31,349 bases of DNA, from the NCBI GenBank assembly GCA_945869245.1, contig CAMBOY010000002.1, positions 1 through 31,349 of the forward strand. The letters are read 5' to 3'. Of this stretch, positions 30,119 through 31,349 are shown in pieces. A program made the translations under genes and the position numbers. Position 1 is the stretch's first letter, and every line of letters begins with the position of its first letter. Under the pieces are notes generated by a model. The model was not told where the DNA came from, did no database searches, and saw nothing but the letters and a program-made list of their open reading frames with translations. This stretch comes from Hydrogenophaga intermedia. GTDB lineage: Bacteria > Pseudomonadota > Gammaproteobacteria > Burkholderiales > Burkholderiaceae_C.

Positions 30119-31349
30119 TCAGCCCAGCAAACGCTCGGGGTTGGCGTCGAGTTTGGCCAAGGCGTCGCGGGTTGCCCTTACCGTGAGCGCCTCGTCTTCG
30201 GCCGGCAACAACAAACCCGCTTGCAAATAGGCCCCCACCCGTTGCAGCGGGAACAGCAGGCAGCGCTGCTGTACATCCACAAACAACAGCAACTGACCCC
30301 GCTGGCTGCGCCAAGCCAGTTGCACCTGGCCCATCTTGCCGTTGTGGTCGAGCTCGAACCATTCGCCCACAGGCAACTCGCTGGCCCAATCCATCATGGC
30401 CTCGGTGGGCATGCTGCCGCCGCGCTCCACCAGTTCAAAGTCGCCCAAGTCTTCGCCCACCAGCAGGGCCACGCTCTCTGGGTCGAGCGCCAAGTCGACC
30501 AAATCGCCCTCGGGCAAGATGTCTTCCAGGTCGGCCAAGCGGGCGGCCAATTCGTCCAGGCGTTCTTGCGGGATCGACGGGCCGCGCGACAGGAACGCCT
30601 CGGTCAGGTGCTGGCGCACCAGCGCGATGTGCCCGTCTTGTTCATCGGCCTCAAAGCCCAGCAGGGCCATGCCGTCGCGCAGCTGTTGCAGCAGCGCGGG
30701 CATTTGGTCGATCACCCGAGCGCGCTCGGCCCGGCTTGGCTTGGCGCTCGCCGCCCACAGCAAGTCGTGAGCGGTTTGTTTGTGGCGCAAGGTCTTGGCG
30801 TCTTTGGGGCCGTGTTTGACCGCCGACACCGCCAGCACCTCCACCCACACCTTGTACACAAAGTCCCGCAACGCCTCGCTGACCGGCAGATCGGTGAGCC
30901 ATTTGCGCAGCTCAATCGTGTACTGGATGGCCAAGGTCTCTTTGTGTTCGACTTGCTGTGCCACACCCACCACTTTGCGGGTGCGGTCCTTGGCGGTCAA
31001 GAAAGTGGCGAGGAATTTCTCAAACTCCTCGCTCATGAGTTCGAACACCCGCCGACCGGTCTCGGGATATTGCTCAATCACCTGCACCACACGCCGGATT
31101 TCTGCCTCCAGCGCCTGAGGGCCAGCACTCGACTCAAAACCCAGCACACACGAGCCCATGCGGTCGATCAGCTTGCGTGCGGGGTGGTGCAAGGCGCCAA
31201 AAAACGTCGGCTCCGACAAGGCCAGGCGCAACACCGGCATTTGCAGGCGTGCGAACCAGACCCGCACACTCGGCAGGATGCGCTCTTCGGACAAGATGCT
31301 CAGGAACATCAGCGCCACCATTTCGACCGTGGCTTTCTCCACCGGTGTC
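30119..31349 (-). CDS. DUF1631-family protein (5' end outside window)
   Basis: The reading frame is open through the right edge of the window, and the residues there (TPVEKATVEMVALMFLSIL) are internal to the DUF1631 family as I recall it, so the start lies beyond 31349. About 410 codons are visible. The predicted protein is mostly helical and acidic, with a DUF1631 core in the visible N-terminal half and, near the C-terminus, a beta-rich stretch (GEWFELDHNGKMGQVQLAWRS region, then LLFVDVQQRCLLFPLQRVGAYL). No catalytic motif or membrane segment is seen. The function of the family is not known to me. The stop is 15 bp from the dprA stop, convergent. Confidence 0.88.
   Translation of the reverse strand, partial: TPVEKATVEMVALMFLSILSEERILPSVRVWFARLQMPVLRLALSEPTFFGALHHPARKLIDRMGSCVLGFESSAGPQALEAEIRRVVQVIEQYPETGRRVFELMSEEFEKFLATFLTAKDRTRKVVGVAQQVEHKETLAIQYTIELRKWLTDLPVSEALRDFVYKVWVEVLAVSAVKHGPKDAKTLRHKQTAHDLLWAASAKPSRAERARVIDQMPALLQQLRDGMALLGFEADEQDGHIALVRQHLTEAFLSRGPSIPQERLDELAARLADLEDILPEGDLVDLALDPESVALLVGEDLGDFELVERGGSMPTEAMMDWASELPVGEWFELDHNGKMGQVQLAWRSQRGQLLLFVDVQQRCLLFPLQRVGAYLQAGLLLPAEDEALTVRATRDALAKLDANPERLLG

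Noticed and set aside
1..31349. tRNA, rRNA, CRISPR arrays, insertion sequences, prophage, plasmid or replication origins
   Set aside because: Looked for on both strands by eye; no cloverleaf with CCA end, no regularly spaced repeats, no transposase or integrase frames.

Overview
The window is GC-rich, densely packed chromosomal DNA from a betaproteobacterium, most likely a member of the Comamonadaceae (Burkholderiales). This assignment is inferred from protein style (PurC, Fba, Pyk, Pgk, DUF1631, the def/fmt/dprA neighbourhood) and from short GC-rich dispersed hairpin repeats of a kind I associate with that family. No rRNA, tRNA, CRISPR array, insertion sequence or phage gene was recognised.

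Layout. (1) 1-2634: a LysR regulator cut by the left edge, followed by an HpaB/4-hydroxybutyryl-CoA dehydratase-like enzyme. (2) 2648-6384, minus strand: purC, fba (class II aldolase) and pyk. pgk lies 12 kb further on, on the same strand (18421-19611). Related TTACC/GGTAAC repeats precede fba, pyk/gap and pgk. (3) 6557-11407, plus strand: a complete arsenic cassette gap-arsJ-arsR-arsC(LMW)-acr3-arsC(Grx), with an 18-bp palindrome in front. (4) 11492-14838, minus strand: an SHP (DUF1924) - diheme cytochrome c - cytochrome b operon extended by a Tat-type TlpA-like thioredoxin and an exported metallo-beta-lactamase-fold protein. It is divergent from a plus-strand PepSY - response regulator - histidine kinase operon and an FGE-fold protein (14960-18408). 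(5) 19704-25090: a second two-component module, eptA-pmrB-pmrA on the minus strand, a divergent PAP2 phosphatase, and a minus-strand PepSY-cytochrome b pair. PmrA-box-like 11-bp direct repeats precede eptA, pmrA/PAP2 and PepSY. (6) 25207-31349: def-fmt-azlC-azlD on the minus strand, a divergent LysM-less relative of the protein usually found beside dprA, dprA, and a DUF1631 gene cut by the right edge.

How it works together. The arsenic cassette can deal with arsenate in two ways: reduce it by two unrelated reductases and export arsenite through Acr3, or convert it with GAPDH to 1-arseno-3-phosphoglycerate and export that through ArsJ. The two two-component systems each sit beside a membrane cytochrome b and a small exported PepSY protein, and each seems to act through 11-bp-spaced direct repeats: TTCA-type half-sites for the first, CTTAAG-type for the second. 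The PepSY-cytochrome b promoter at about 25.15 kb alternates both types, which suggests cross-talk between envelope redox control and lipid A modification. The main oddities are an in-frame repeat insertion in fmt just before its catalytic Asn/His, a metallo-beta-lactamase-fold protein lacking two metal-binding His, and a 4-hydroxybutyryl-CoA dehydratase-like enzyme lacking most Fe-S ligands.
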